64,000 nucleotides of DNA from positions 124,001-188,000 of the forward strand of contig NZ_MSLT01000001.1 in the NCBI RefSeq assembly GCF_002149925.1, given 5' to 3'. Each line of letters starts with the position of its first letter. The first letter of the stretch is position 1. Source of the stretch: Thioflexithrix psekupsensis (GTDB lineage Bacteria; Pseudomonadota; Gammaproteobacteria; Beggiatoales; Beggiatoaceae). The position numbers and the translations under genes were made by a program. Below the pieces are notes generated by a model that was not told the DNA's origin, ran no database searches, and was given only the letters and a program-made list of their open reading frames with translations. This document shows, one piece after another, positions 18,887 to 26,855 of this stretch.

Positions 18887-20021
18887 TATACCAAAATTAT
18901 GTGAGATATAAAAACAAATTAAGTTTTAATATCTACCTAGATATTAGGTATAAGATACTGTTTAATTTTATTAAACTTAAACACTTTACCTGACAAAAAG
19001 GTCTCAAACATACTAGTGACTTCTTTAAAGCTTGATAGGCGATGAAAATTCTTTCTGACCCAATTCTTACCTTGAAGCCAAATATCCTCGACTGGATTTT
19101 GCTCTGGGGCATTAGGTGCAAATCTTAATAAACGAACTTTCCATTCTGATTCTGGAAGTCCCCCATTTAATTTCTCTAAATAAGTTCTTAAACCTTCAGA
19201 ACGATGATAACTTGCACCATCCCAAATAATCACATGACGGGCTTCTTTATATCTGTAAATGAGCCAGTTAATAAAGTCTATCGTATATTTTGTATCAGCT
19301 TTCTTTGCCCTATCTAAAATAAATTCTCCCGTATAAATATTCACCGCTCCATACCACGTTTGAGAAGTGCGATAATTACTCATCTTTATTGACGTTCTTT
19401 CTCCTTTTTTCGACCAAACATAAGCACAAATATCTCCCCACAACTGATGGCTTTCGTCTTGCATCCAGTACATTACCTCTCCACTTTCTATCTGTTCACG
19501 CTCCTTATCTATTAAATCCTTAATCTCTTTTTTTTTAGCTTCCACTTTTACCTCATCTTTTGCCGAATTCTCTTTGTGTGTCTTCTTATAACTTAAATTC
19601 GCTTCTTCTAATAATTTAGTATAAGAAGTATTTGAAGAATAGAAAACATCATACTCCTCTTTTAAGTATCTCTTTAGTTCCTCTATTGTTATTGTCTTCT
19701 TTTCTTGTATCCAATTAATCACATCTTCTCGTTCACGCGGCTTTAAATACCCTGGTGAGCCTTTATACGCTAACTTTAATCCTTCAACCCCTGACGCTAA
19801 ATAAATGGCTTTCCATTTATCCACAAATTGCACACTGACACAACACGCTAAAGCCGCTTCCGCACGCACAAAACCAAGCAAAGACATTCTTACTGCCATC
19901 GCTCGCTTCACTTCTCTCGCTTCACCTGTTGACATTAATTCTTCTAAATCTTCATATCTTTTGTTCATTATTCTCTCCTATTTGAAAAGTATTATTATAC
20001 GACTCTGAAAAAATTGGTATA
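18887..20021 (-). mobile_element. IS630-family element, copy 4
   Basis: 1131 bp (18889-20019) with flanking TA. It belongs to the group with copies 1 and 6 (GCATTAGGTGC, imperfect 3' palindrome). Confidence 0.95.
18937..19968 (-). CDS. IS630-family transposase, copy 4 (intact)
   Basis: 343 residues with the DDE triad present and A9 intact. A single change, Gly182 to Ala, lies 11 residues after the first catalytic Asp. Confidence 0.95.
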   Translation of the reverse strand: MNKRYEDLEELMSTGEAREVKRAMAVRMSLLGFVRAEAALACCVSVQFVDKWKAIYLASGVEGLKLAYKGSPGYLKPREREDVINWIQEKKTITIEELKRYLKEEYDVFYSSNTSYTKLLEEANLSYKKTHKENSAKDEVKVEAKKKEIKDLIDKEREQIESGEVMYWMQDESHQLWGDICAYVWSKKGERTSIKMSNYRTSQTWYGAVNIYTGEFILDRAKKADTKYTIDFINWLIYRYKEARHVIIWDGASYHRSEGLRTYLEKLNGGLPESEWKVRLLRFAPNAPEQNPVEDIWLQGKNWVRKNFHRLSSFKEVTSMFETFLSGKVFKFNKIKQYLIPNI

Positions 20022-20137
20022 GTAGTCACCGATCCAGATATTGTCAATGTTTATCTTTATATCTCCAAATAAATAACGCTCCCAATTTGGAGCGTTATTT
20101 ATTTTCAGCTTATCTTCAACTAGAAATTAAGCAGTCC
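20022..20137. other. Host remnant between IS copies 4 and 5: stop, terminator, short leader
   Basis: Only 116 bases of non-IS DNA. Read on the minus strand it holds the last codons and TAA of the upstream surface-protein fragment (20127-20137), then a perfect terminator hairpin, then about 26 bases that enter the next fragment in frame from a possible TTG (20047). There is no signal-peptide coding region for the downstream gene, so either its 5' end has been lost or this is not its native upstream DNA. Confidence 0.7.
20067..20104. terminator. Strong bidirectional terminator
   Basis: Perfect 16-base inverted repeat AAATAAATAACGCTCC / GGAGCGTTATTTATTT with a 6-base loop. A/T runs on both sides allow termination either way. 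It marks the boundary between two surface-protein genes. Confidence 0.85.
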
Positions 20138-21273
20138 TATACCAAAATTATGTGAGATATAAAAACAAATTAAGTTCTAATATCTAGCTAGATATTAGGT
20201 ATAAGATACTGTTTAATTTTATTAAACTTAAACACTTTACCTGACAAAAAGGTCTCAAACATACTAGTGACTTCTTTAAAGCTTGATAGACGATGAAAAT
20301 TCTTTCTGACCCAATTCTTACCTTGAAGCCAAATATCCTCGACTGGATTTTGCTCTGGGGCATTGGGCGCAAATCTTAATAAACGAACTTTCCATTCTGA
20401 TTCTGGAAGTCCCCCATTTAATTTCTCTAAATAAGTTCTTAAACCTTCAGAACGATGATAACTTGCACCATCCCAAATAATCACATGACGGGCTTCTTTA
20501 TATCTGTAAATGAGCCAGTTAATAAAGTCTATCGTATATTTTGTATCAGCTTTCTTTGCCCTATCTAAAATAAATTCTCCCGTATAAATATTCACCGCTC
20601 TATACCACGTTTGAGAAGTGCGATAATTACTCATCTTTATTGACGTTCTTTCTCCTTTTTTCGACCAAACATAACCACAAATATCTCCCCACAACTGATG
20701 GCTTTCGTCTTGCATCCAGTACATTACCTCTCCACTTTCTATCTGTTCACGCTCCTTATCTATTAAATCCTTAATCTCTTTTTTTTTTAGCTTCTACTTT
20801 TACCTCATCTTTTGCCGAATTCTCTTTGTGTGTCTTCTTATAACTTAAATTCGCTTCTTCTAATAATTTAGTATAAGAAGTATTTGAAGAATAGAAAACA
20901 TCATACTCCTCTTTTAAGTATCTCTTTAGTTCCTCTATTGTTATTGTCTTCTTTTCTTGTATCCAATTAATCACATCTTCTCGTTCACGCGGCTTTAAAT
21001 ACCCTGGCGAGCCTTTATACGCTAACTTTAATCCTTCCACCCCTGACGCTAAATAAATGGCTTTCCATTTATCCACAAATTGCACACTGACACAACACGC
21101 TAAAGCCGCTTCCGCACGCACAAAACCAAGCAAAGACATTCTTACTGCCATCGCTCGCTTCACTTCTCTCGCTTCACCTGTTGACATTAACTTTTCCAAA
21201 TCTTCATATCTTTTGTTCATTATTCTCTCCTATTTGAAAAGTATTATCATACGACTCTGAAAAAATTGGTATA
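20138..21273 (-). mobile_element. IS630-family element, copy 5
   Basis: 1132 bp (20140-21271) with flanking TA. One base longer than the others because of A10 in the transposase tract. It groups with copy 3. Confidence 0.95.
20188..21220 (-). pseudogene. IS630 transposase, copy 5 (frameshift in poly-A)
   Basis: Carries 10 instead of 9 A (T-run 20779-20788 on the plus strand), shifting the frame near residue 147. It also has E10K and Gly207 to Arg. The helix-turn-helix part and the DDE core are each open but in different frames. Confidence 0.9.
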
Positions 21274-21628
21274 GAGACTTCAGCGTTCCCTTTCTTATCA
21301 TTAACCTTAATCTTAAGAGAAACGAGACCATTAGCTAAACTTTCCAATTTAACAGGTTCGGAAGCACAACGATATCTTGAAAATCCTCTAAATGTCATTG
21401 GAATTTCTACTTCATTATTATTGCTATCAGTTAATACAGCAACACAGCCCTCTACACCATCTTGATCATCTACATAAGCAACTATGCCAAAATCGGACTC
21501 TATCGTTGTTCCCTGACTAGGGAAAACAATACTTACATTTAAAGGCTCATTTGTAGTAACATCTGGCGTATTGTCATCAGGGGTAGGATTTGCAACAGGT
21601 GGTAATGACTCCATTTTTTTAACGGTAA
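21274..21628 (-). pseudogene. C-terminal piece of a second surface protein
   Basis: About 120 open codons of an Ig/cadherin-like domain (NEPLNVSIVFPSQGTTIESDFGIVAYVDD...SLKIKVNDKKGN). After removal of IS copy 5 and one TA the frame ends four codons later (VS|RTA stop, 20127-20137), directly before the terminator, so this is the true C-terminus of a separate gene. Its upstream end is cut by IS copy 6. Beyond that IS the frame continues for only about 27 codons to a stop, without a plausible start. Confidence 0.7.
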
Positions 21629-22763
21629 TATACCAAAATTATGTGAGATATAAAAACAAATTAAGTTTTAATATCTACCTAGATATTAGGTATAAGATAC
21701 TGTTTAATTTTATTAAACTTAAACACTTTACCTGACAAAAAGGTCTCAAACATACTAGTGACTTCTTTAAAGCTTGATAGGCGATGAAAATTCTTTCTGA
21801 CCCAATTCTTACCTTGAAGCCAAATATCCTCGACTGGATTTTGCTCTGGGGCATTAGGTGCAAATCTTAATAAACGAACTTTCCATTCTGATTCTGGAAG
21901 TCCCCCATTTAATTTCTCTAAATAAGTTCTTAAACCTTCAGAACGATGATAACTTGCACCATCCCAAATAATCACATGACGGGCTTCTTTATATCTGTAA
22001 ATGAGCCAGTTAATAAAGTCTATCGTATATTTTGTATCAGCTTTCTTTGCCCTATCTAAAATAAATTCTCCCGTATAAATATTCACCGCTCCATACCACG
22101 TTTGAGAAGTGCGATAATTACTCATCTTTATTGACGTTCTTTCTCCTTTTTTCGACCAAACATAACCACAAATATCTCCCCACAACTGATGGCTTTCGTC
22201 TTGCATCCAGTACATTACCTCTCCACTTTCTATCTGTTCACGCTCCTTATCTATTAAATCCTTAATCTCTTTTTTTTTAGCTTCCACTTTTACCTCATCT
22301 TTTGCCGAATTCTCTTTGTGTGTCTTCTTATAACTTAAATTCGCTTCTTCTAATAATTTAGTATAAGAAGTATTTGAAGAATAGAAAACATCATACTCCT
22401 CTTTTAAGTATCTCTTTAGTTCCTCTATTGTTATTGTCTTCTTTTCTTGTATCCAATTAATCACATTTTCTCGTTCACGCGGCTTTAAATACCCTGGTGA
22501 GCCTTTATACGCTAACTTTAATCCTTCAACCCCTGACGCTAAATAAATGGCTTTCCATTTATCCACAAATTGCACACTGACACAATACGCTAAAGCCGCT
22601 TCCGCACGCACAAAACCAAGCAAAGACATTCTTACTGCCATCGCTCGCTTCACTTCTCTCGCTTCACCTGTTGACATTAACTCTTCTAAATCTTCATATC
22701 TTTTGTTCATTATTCTCTCCTATTTGAAAAGTATTATTATACGACTCTGAAAAAATTGGTATA
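21629..22763 (-). mobile_element. IS630-family element, copy 6
   Basis: 1131 bp (21631-22761) with flanking TA. Groups with copies 1 and 4. Its outer end lies 78 bases before the start codon of the divergent gene at 22840, so it may supply or disturb promoter sequence there. Confidence 0.95.
21679..22710 (-). CDS. IS630-family transposase, copy 6 (intact)
   Basis: 343 residues with A9 and the DDE triad intact. Private changes are Cys42 to Tyr in the helix-turn-helix and Asp82 to Asn in the linker. Confidence 0.95.
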   Translation of the reverse strand: MNKRYEDLEELMSTGEAREVKRAMAVRMSLLGFVRAEAALAYCVSVQFVDKWKAIYLASGVEGLKLAYKGSPGYLKPRERENVINWIQEKKTITIEELKRYLKEEYDVFYSSNTSYTKLLEEANLSYKKTHKENSAKDEVKVEAKKKEIKDLIDKEREQIESGEVMYWMQDESHQLWGDICGYVWSKKGERTSIKMSNYRTSQTWYGAVNIYTGEFILDRAKKADTKYTIDFINWLIYRYKEARHVIIWDGASYHRSEGLRTYLEKLNGGLPESEWKVRLLRFAPNAPEQNPVEDIWLQGKNWVRKNFHRLSSFKEVTSMFETFLSGKVFKFNKIKQYLIPNI

Positions 22764-22839
22764 TCTGCCAAAAGTTTTACCAAACATTTGCCAAACCATT
22801 GCTCTATACTTTGCTGCTTTAATTGTTGGAGTGTTCGAC

Positions 22840-24438
22840 ATGCCTACAGACAAACAAAATAATTCAAGAATAAAAATTTCTAATTTAAAAGAAAAAATTA
22901 ATCTTTTATTAGACAATAATGTAAATAGAATAAGCAGCCAAAAAACACTTCAATTAGAATTGGATGTGGCGGGTGGTTTTGTGTCTCGATTGAAAGAGAG
23001 TATCTCCGAAGAAACTTTCTTGAAATTGCAAACCATTTACAAGGCAAGTCCTGCTGCAATTCCTGAACAGCTTTGGTATCAACCCTATGAAGTTTTTAAT
23101 CAAGATTTAATTAATCGAGGAATCATTAAGGGAGCATTAAGCACAGAAGTGGCTTTATTTCCAGAGAAAGGAAGTATTTCTCTAAAGTTACTGGGCAACT
23201 TAACAGATCGCATTGATAGTGCGGAAAAATTGCTTCAGATTATGAGTGGATATTGGGAGTTATTTACTTACTCAACGAGCTTTATCGATAAACAAACAAT
23301 TAGTTATGATCTGTTGGAATGCAATGGCATTAATGAATCAGGTAATATAAAATGCTTAATTATAAATAATCATTCAAAATTTGAAGGCTTTTGTATTAGA
23401 GTGGGAACTAAGCTATATTTTACCTTTGAGGATGTTTTATATGGTAATGAAATGGTTTATATTATTTCTAATATTCCAGAAAGATTAGATCGGCTTGAAT
23501 TTACTGGAGTCACCAGCTTTTTATCTTATAAAATGGCTGAACCAAGTGCCATGAAAATCTTATTTCGCAAACTTAATTCAATCCAAGATTTGGAGAGAAA
23601 ATATGCTATTCCTTTAACCGAAAACTTAGCACAAATGGCGTTTAATGTGGAGCAAGTCATTAATGCCAATAAAAGCAGATTTTCTGAAATATTAGATTCT
23701 ATTGATAATTACATTCCTTTACATGCCATTCCCTATGGATTAACGACCACAAATCATCACACTAAGTTACAAAGAGATAAGTTAGTTTTTGAGGAGTTAG
23801 CTCATTTAATTAATGGGTTGAGTCATATTGGTGCAATAGAAAGAGATTGTTTAGAAGATTATTTTTCTCTACTTAAAAATGCAATTCTTAACCAAAGCTA
23901 TCATTTTATAAAACCTGCTCAATATTATAAACGGATTTCTTATTTAGCAGAAAATACACAAAAAAATATCATTGCAACTTATCTACATGATACTCACCAT
24001 TATCAAAATGGAGAAATTAGTTCATTTAGCCAATATTATTTTTCTATTCAGAAAAAGTTAATTATAGAAAAAAATATTTCTGTAAAACGACTTTTTATTA
24101 CTCGGAAAGAACAACCTGATGAACGTCTACTGATGCGAATGTACCAAGAGCAACAGGCAGGCATTGAGGTTTTATATTTACGTGAGCAAGATTGGGTTGA
24201 GCCTAGCTTATTAGAAAAAACAGGAGTTTTAGATTTAGCTATTTTTGACGAAAAAATAGCTATTATTCTTACTGGCAGAGAGTGTTTTTCTCAGGCACAA
24301 TCAACAACAATGGTTTCCAATCTTTCCAAGATTCAACAATACATCGAATTATTCAACGCCAATTGGGATATTGCCCGCCCGCTGACTACTGAACAAATCA
24401 ATTCTATTCATCCCACTCGGATGCAATATAAGCAATAA
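22840..24438 (+). CDS. Unrecognised 532-residue protein, possible HTH at N-terminus
   Basis: I do not recognise the family. The first 60 residues (KISNLKEKINLLL...RISSQKTLQLELDVAGGFVSRLKES) could form a lambda-repressor-type helix-turn-helix. The rest is soluble, with no signal peptide or membrane segment. Residues about 440-510 (VKRLFITRKEQPDERLLMRM...VLDLAIFDEKIAIILTGRE) look like an alternating beta/alpha unit reminiscent of ligand-responsive regulator domains, but this is only an impression. The ATG at 22840 is chosen for GGAG 9 bases upstream. Its stop directly abuts the stop of convergent tatC, leaving no terminator. IS copy 6 sits in its upstream region. It may be an acquired regulator. 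Confidence 0.65.
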   Translation: MPTDKQNNSRIKISNLKEKINLLLDNNVNRISSQKTLQLELDVAGGFVSRLKESISEETFLKLQTIYKASPAAIPEQLWYQPYEVFNQDLINRGIIKGALSTEVALFPEKGSISLKLLGNLTDRIDSAEKLLQIMSGYWELFTYSTSFIDKQTISYDLLECNGINESGNIKCLIINNHSKFEGFCIRVGTKLYFTFEDVLYGNEMVYIISNIPERLDRLEFTGVTSFLSYKMAEPSAMKILFRKLNSIQDLERKYAIPLTENLAQMAFNVEQVINANKSRFSEILDSIDNYIPLHAIPYGLTTTNHHTKLQRDKLVFEELAHLINGLSHIGAIERDCLEDYFSLLKNAILNQSYHFIKPAQYYKRISYLAENTQKNIIATYLHDTHHYQNGEISSFSQYYFSIQKKLIIEKNISVKRLFITRKEQPDERLLMRMYQEQQAGIEVLYLREQDWVEPSLLEKTGVLDLAIFDEKIAIILTGRECFSQAQSTTMVSNLSKIQQYIELFNANWDIARPLTTEQINSIHPTRMQYKQ

Positions 24439-25263
24439 TCACTTGCCTTTTTCATCTTGTTCTAAGCGTGCTAATTCGGCATCCATTTGTTCTGGAGTTA
24501 AGGGTTTATATTCATCGTTATTGTCATTGGTTTCTTTTGGTACGAAACGTCTGGAGAAAAACACACCTGCTTCAAATAATATCCAAATAGGAACTGCCAA
24601 TAGCGTTTGTGAAATCACATCAGGCGGAGTCATTAACATCCCAATAATAAACGCCGCAACAATAATGTAAGGCCGCTTTTCAATCAATTCATCAGGCGTA
24701 ACCATCCCCATACGCACCAGCAAAATCGTCGCAATCGGCACCTCAAAAGCAATTCCAAACGCAAAAAACATCTTTAACACAAAATCTAAATAACGACTAA
24801 TATCCGTCATCATAGAAACCCCATCAGGTGTCATGCTGATCATGAAACTAAACACCAATGGAAACACCACAAAATACGCAAATGCCATTCCTAAATAAAA
24901 TAACAATGTGCTAGAAATAAGCAGGGGATACATGAGTTGTTTTTCATGATCATAAAGCCCCGGTGCCACAAATCCCCACACATGATAAAAAATATAAGGA
25001 ATGGCAATAAAAATCGCTAACACCAATGTTAATTTAAACGGAGTAAAAAAAGGTGAAGCCACATCAATCGCAATCATTTGTGTGCCTTCAGGCATAAAAC
25101 GCAATAACGGATCAGCGAGTAGAGAAAATAAACTATTCGCAAAAGGCATTAATGCCAATAAAATAACCAACACCACCAATACAATTTGTAATAAACGATT
25201 ACGAATTTCAACGAGGTGTTCAACAAACGACATACTGCCGTCTTGAGAGGAATGTTCAGTCAT
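24439..25263 (-). CDS. tatC: Sec-independent translocase subunit TatC
   Basis: 274 residues with six predicted membrane segments and the TatC N-terminal signature SFVEHLVEIRNRLL, the cytoplasmic face that binds twin-arginine signal peptides. The Glu in FAFGIAFEVP, conserved in TatC, is present. A charged tail (about 30 residues, Glu/Asp-rich) extends past TM6. It is the last gene of hisE-hinT-tatA-tatB-tatC, 8 bases after tatB. Confidence 0.95.
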   Translation of the reverse strand: MTEHSSQDGSMSFVEHLVEIRNRLLQIVLVVLVILLALMPFANSLFSLLADPLLRFMPEGTQMIAIDVASPFFTPFKLTLVLAIFIAIPYIFYHVWGFVAPGLYDHEKQLMYPLLISSTLLFYLGMAFAYFVVFPLVFSFMISMTPDGVSMMTDISRYLDFVLKMFFAFGIAFEVPIATILLVRMGMVTPDELIEKRPYIIVAAFIIGMLMTPPDVISQTLLAVPIWILFEAGVFFSRRFVPKETNDNNDEYKPLTPEQMDAELARLEQDEKGK

Positions 25264-25271
25264 ACTGATTC

Positions 25272-25697
25272 TTAGACCTTATTCTTGGGGTCAAGTCCAG
25301 CAACAGGGACATCGACAGTGGCAGGAGCAGCAGGAGCAGGCTCAGGAGATTCCAACACCGGAGGATTCCACGAACGAACAGCCCCTGAATTCTCCGCGCT
25401 AGGGGATAACGGTGTATGTGCGGAAGCCTCTGGTGCGGTGGCGGACTGGTTCAAGGTATTTTTAGTTTCATTAAGAAATTCATACACTTGGTTGACTTCG
25501 GTTTGTCGCATTTGTTCTTGTAATTCTTGCAGCCGCAACTCTTTGTCAATGTCATTTTTAATCGAAGTCACAAATCGTTTTATACGCCCAAACCAAAGTC
25601 CTGCGGTACGTGCCGCGCCCGGCAGACGCTCTGGCCCAAACACCAGTAAAGCCACCACACCGACCACCAACAATTCTAAAAAACCGATGTCAAACAT
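25272..25697 (-). CDS. tatB: Sec-independent translocase subunit TatB
   Basis: 141 residues: one N-terminal membrane helix ([20 protein letters not shown]), the hinge FGPERLPG with the conserved Glu typical of TatB, an amphipathic helix, a long charged helix, and a Pro/Ala-rich tail ending near [10 protein letters not shown]. TatB forms the receptor complex with TatC. Confidence 0.95.
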   Translation of the reverse strand: MFDIGFLELLVVGVVALLVFGPERLPGAARTAGLWFGRIKRFVTSIKNDIDKELRLQELQEQMRQTEVNQVYEFLNETKNTLNQSATAPEASAHTPLSPSAENSGAVRSWNPPVLESPEPAPAAPATVDVPVAGLDPKNKV

Positions 25698-25725
25698 GAC
25701 GATGTCCCACGATTATCTTGATGAT

Positions 25726-25977
25726 TTACGGTTCTCGACGTTTGGCGGTGATTTCGCCTTCGATGACCTGTTCAGGCTTTTTGTCCTGTCCTACTTGCTG
25801 TGTTGTACTTGATACGGGGAGGTTCTCGGTTTTGTCTTCTTCTCCGTCTTTCATTGAAGAACGAAAATTCTTAATCGCCGAGCCTAAATCACCACCAATA
25901 TTGCGCAGTTTCTTCGTACCAAACAACAACACAATAATCACTAATACAATTAATAGTTGCCAAATACTAATACCCAT
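25726..25977 (-). CDS. tatA: Sec-independent translocase subunit TatA
   Basis: 83 residues with the TatA signature: membrane helix [18 protein letters not shown], then [20 protein letters not shown] forming the hinge and amphipathic helix, and a polar tail. It oligomerises to form the transport pore. First of the three tat genes. Confidence 0.95.
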   Translation of the reverse strand: MGISIWQLLIVLVIIVLLFGTKKLRNIGGDLGSAIKNFRSSMKDGEEDKTENLPVSSTTQQVGQDKKPEQVIEGEITAKRREP

Positions 25978-26003
25978 AAATAAATTTCCTTAATAAACGA
26001 GAA

Positions 26004-26360
26004 TTAACGAGTAAAACCAATCCCACGTAAATCATCTCCACCCAACAAATGCACATGCAAATGAAAAACTTCCTGTCCGCCGCCTTTGCCCGTGTTAATC
26101 ATAGTGCGAAACCCCGTCGTTAGACCCTGTTCTTGCGCCAATTTGGGCAATAAACGCATAATATGGGCGATCAACACATCATGTTCTGGGGTTAAATCGG
26201 CCAAGCTCACCACATGCTCCCGCGGCACAACCAGCAAATGCACCGCCGCTTTGGGATTAATATCTTCAAAAACAATAACATAATCATCTGCATAAACTTG
26301 TTTAGACGGGATTTGTCCCGCTACAATTTTACAAAAAATACAATTGGGGTCTGTGTTCAT
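26004..26360 (-). CDS. hinT: HIT family purine nucleoside phosphoramidase (HinT)
   Basis: 118 residues with the N-terminal CIFCKIVAGQIPS and the catalytic histidine triad HLHVHLLGG near the C-terminus. HinT hydrolyses AMP-lysine-type phosphoramidates. The ATG at 26360 (MNTDPN) gives the family length; the longer frame runs back into hisE. It starts 4 bases after the hisE stop. Confidence 0.92.
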   Translation of the reverse strand: MNTDPNCIFCKIVAGQIPSKQVYADDYVIVFEDINPKAAVHLLVVPREHVVSLADLTPEHDVLIAHIMRLLPKLAQEQGLTTGFRTMINTGKGGGQEVFHLHVHLLGGDDLRGIGFTR

Positions 26361-26364
26361 CACA

Positions 26365-26709
26365 TTAGTCTCGTGGAGAAGAAGGAGAAGAATGACGTTG
26401 TGCTTTTTCGTCAAGTCCAGACAAGCCAAAACGACGATCCAATTCGGCCAAAATCGCGTCAGGTGAGATATTATAATGGCTTAACAAGACCAAAGAATGA
26501 AACCATAAATCAGCAGTTTCGTAAATTAATGGGTCAATATCGCCTGCTTTTCCTGCGATCACGGTTTCAATGGCTTCTTCGCCTAATTTTTTTAAAATAT
26601 GGTCTAATCCTTTGCGGTGCAATTGTGCAACGTAAGACTTATCCGGATCAGCCTGCTTACGCATCTCTAACACCTGCGCCAAGCGAAAAAGAGTATCATT
26701 TGCAGTCAT
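26365..26709 (-). CDS. hisE: Phosphoribosyl-ATP pyrophosphohydrolase
   Basis: 114 residues of the HisE/MazG-like all-alpha NTP pyrophosphatase fold, second step of histidine synthesis. The metal-binding pattern [13 protein letters not shown] followed by [16 protein letters not shown] is visible. hisI is not adjacent, so HisE is a separate polypeptide here. A polar tail follows ([11 protein letters not shown]). The hisE-tatABC linkage is common in gammaproteobacteria. Confidence 0.9.
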   Translation of the reverse strand: MTANDTLFRLAQVLEMRKQADPDKSYVAQLHRKGLDHILKKLGEEAIETVIAGKAGDIDPLIYETADLWFHSLVLLSHYNISPDAILAELDRRFGLSGLDEKAQRHSSPSSPRD

Positions 26710-26787
26710 AAGTGATGGGGTAAATAGTGGGTGAAATGAGGCGTTATGGGGTTTTTTCTTGATAAAACGGGATTTTCTCATTTTTTA

Positions 26788-26830
26788 CCGCGTCTTGTCC
26801 CATTCCCAAGTGAACTTGGGAACGAGACAC
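26788..26830. repeat. REP-like palindrome downstream of rpoC
   Basis: Core palindrome TTCCCAAGTGAACTTGGGAA (26803-26822), extended outward by GTCTTG/CGAGAC-type pairing. It resembles short intergenic palindromes dispersed in many gammaproteobacterial genomes. It may also act as the rpoC terminator, although no T-run follows on the minus strand. Confidence 0.5.
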
Positions 26831-26855
26831 CACATTGACGCGATGAACAAAAAAA

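Noticed and set aside
13764-22763. Repeated array as a CRISPR-like or phage structure
   Set aside because: Repeat units are complete 1.13 kb transposons with TA duplications and transposase genes, and the spacers are pieces of one host gene.
22764-22841. Short minus-strand frame starting MSNTPTIKAAKYRAMVWQ
   Set aside because: Only 29 codons after removing the IS, no clear ribosome site, and its start overlaps that of the well-supported forward gene.
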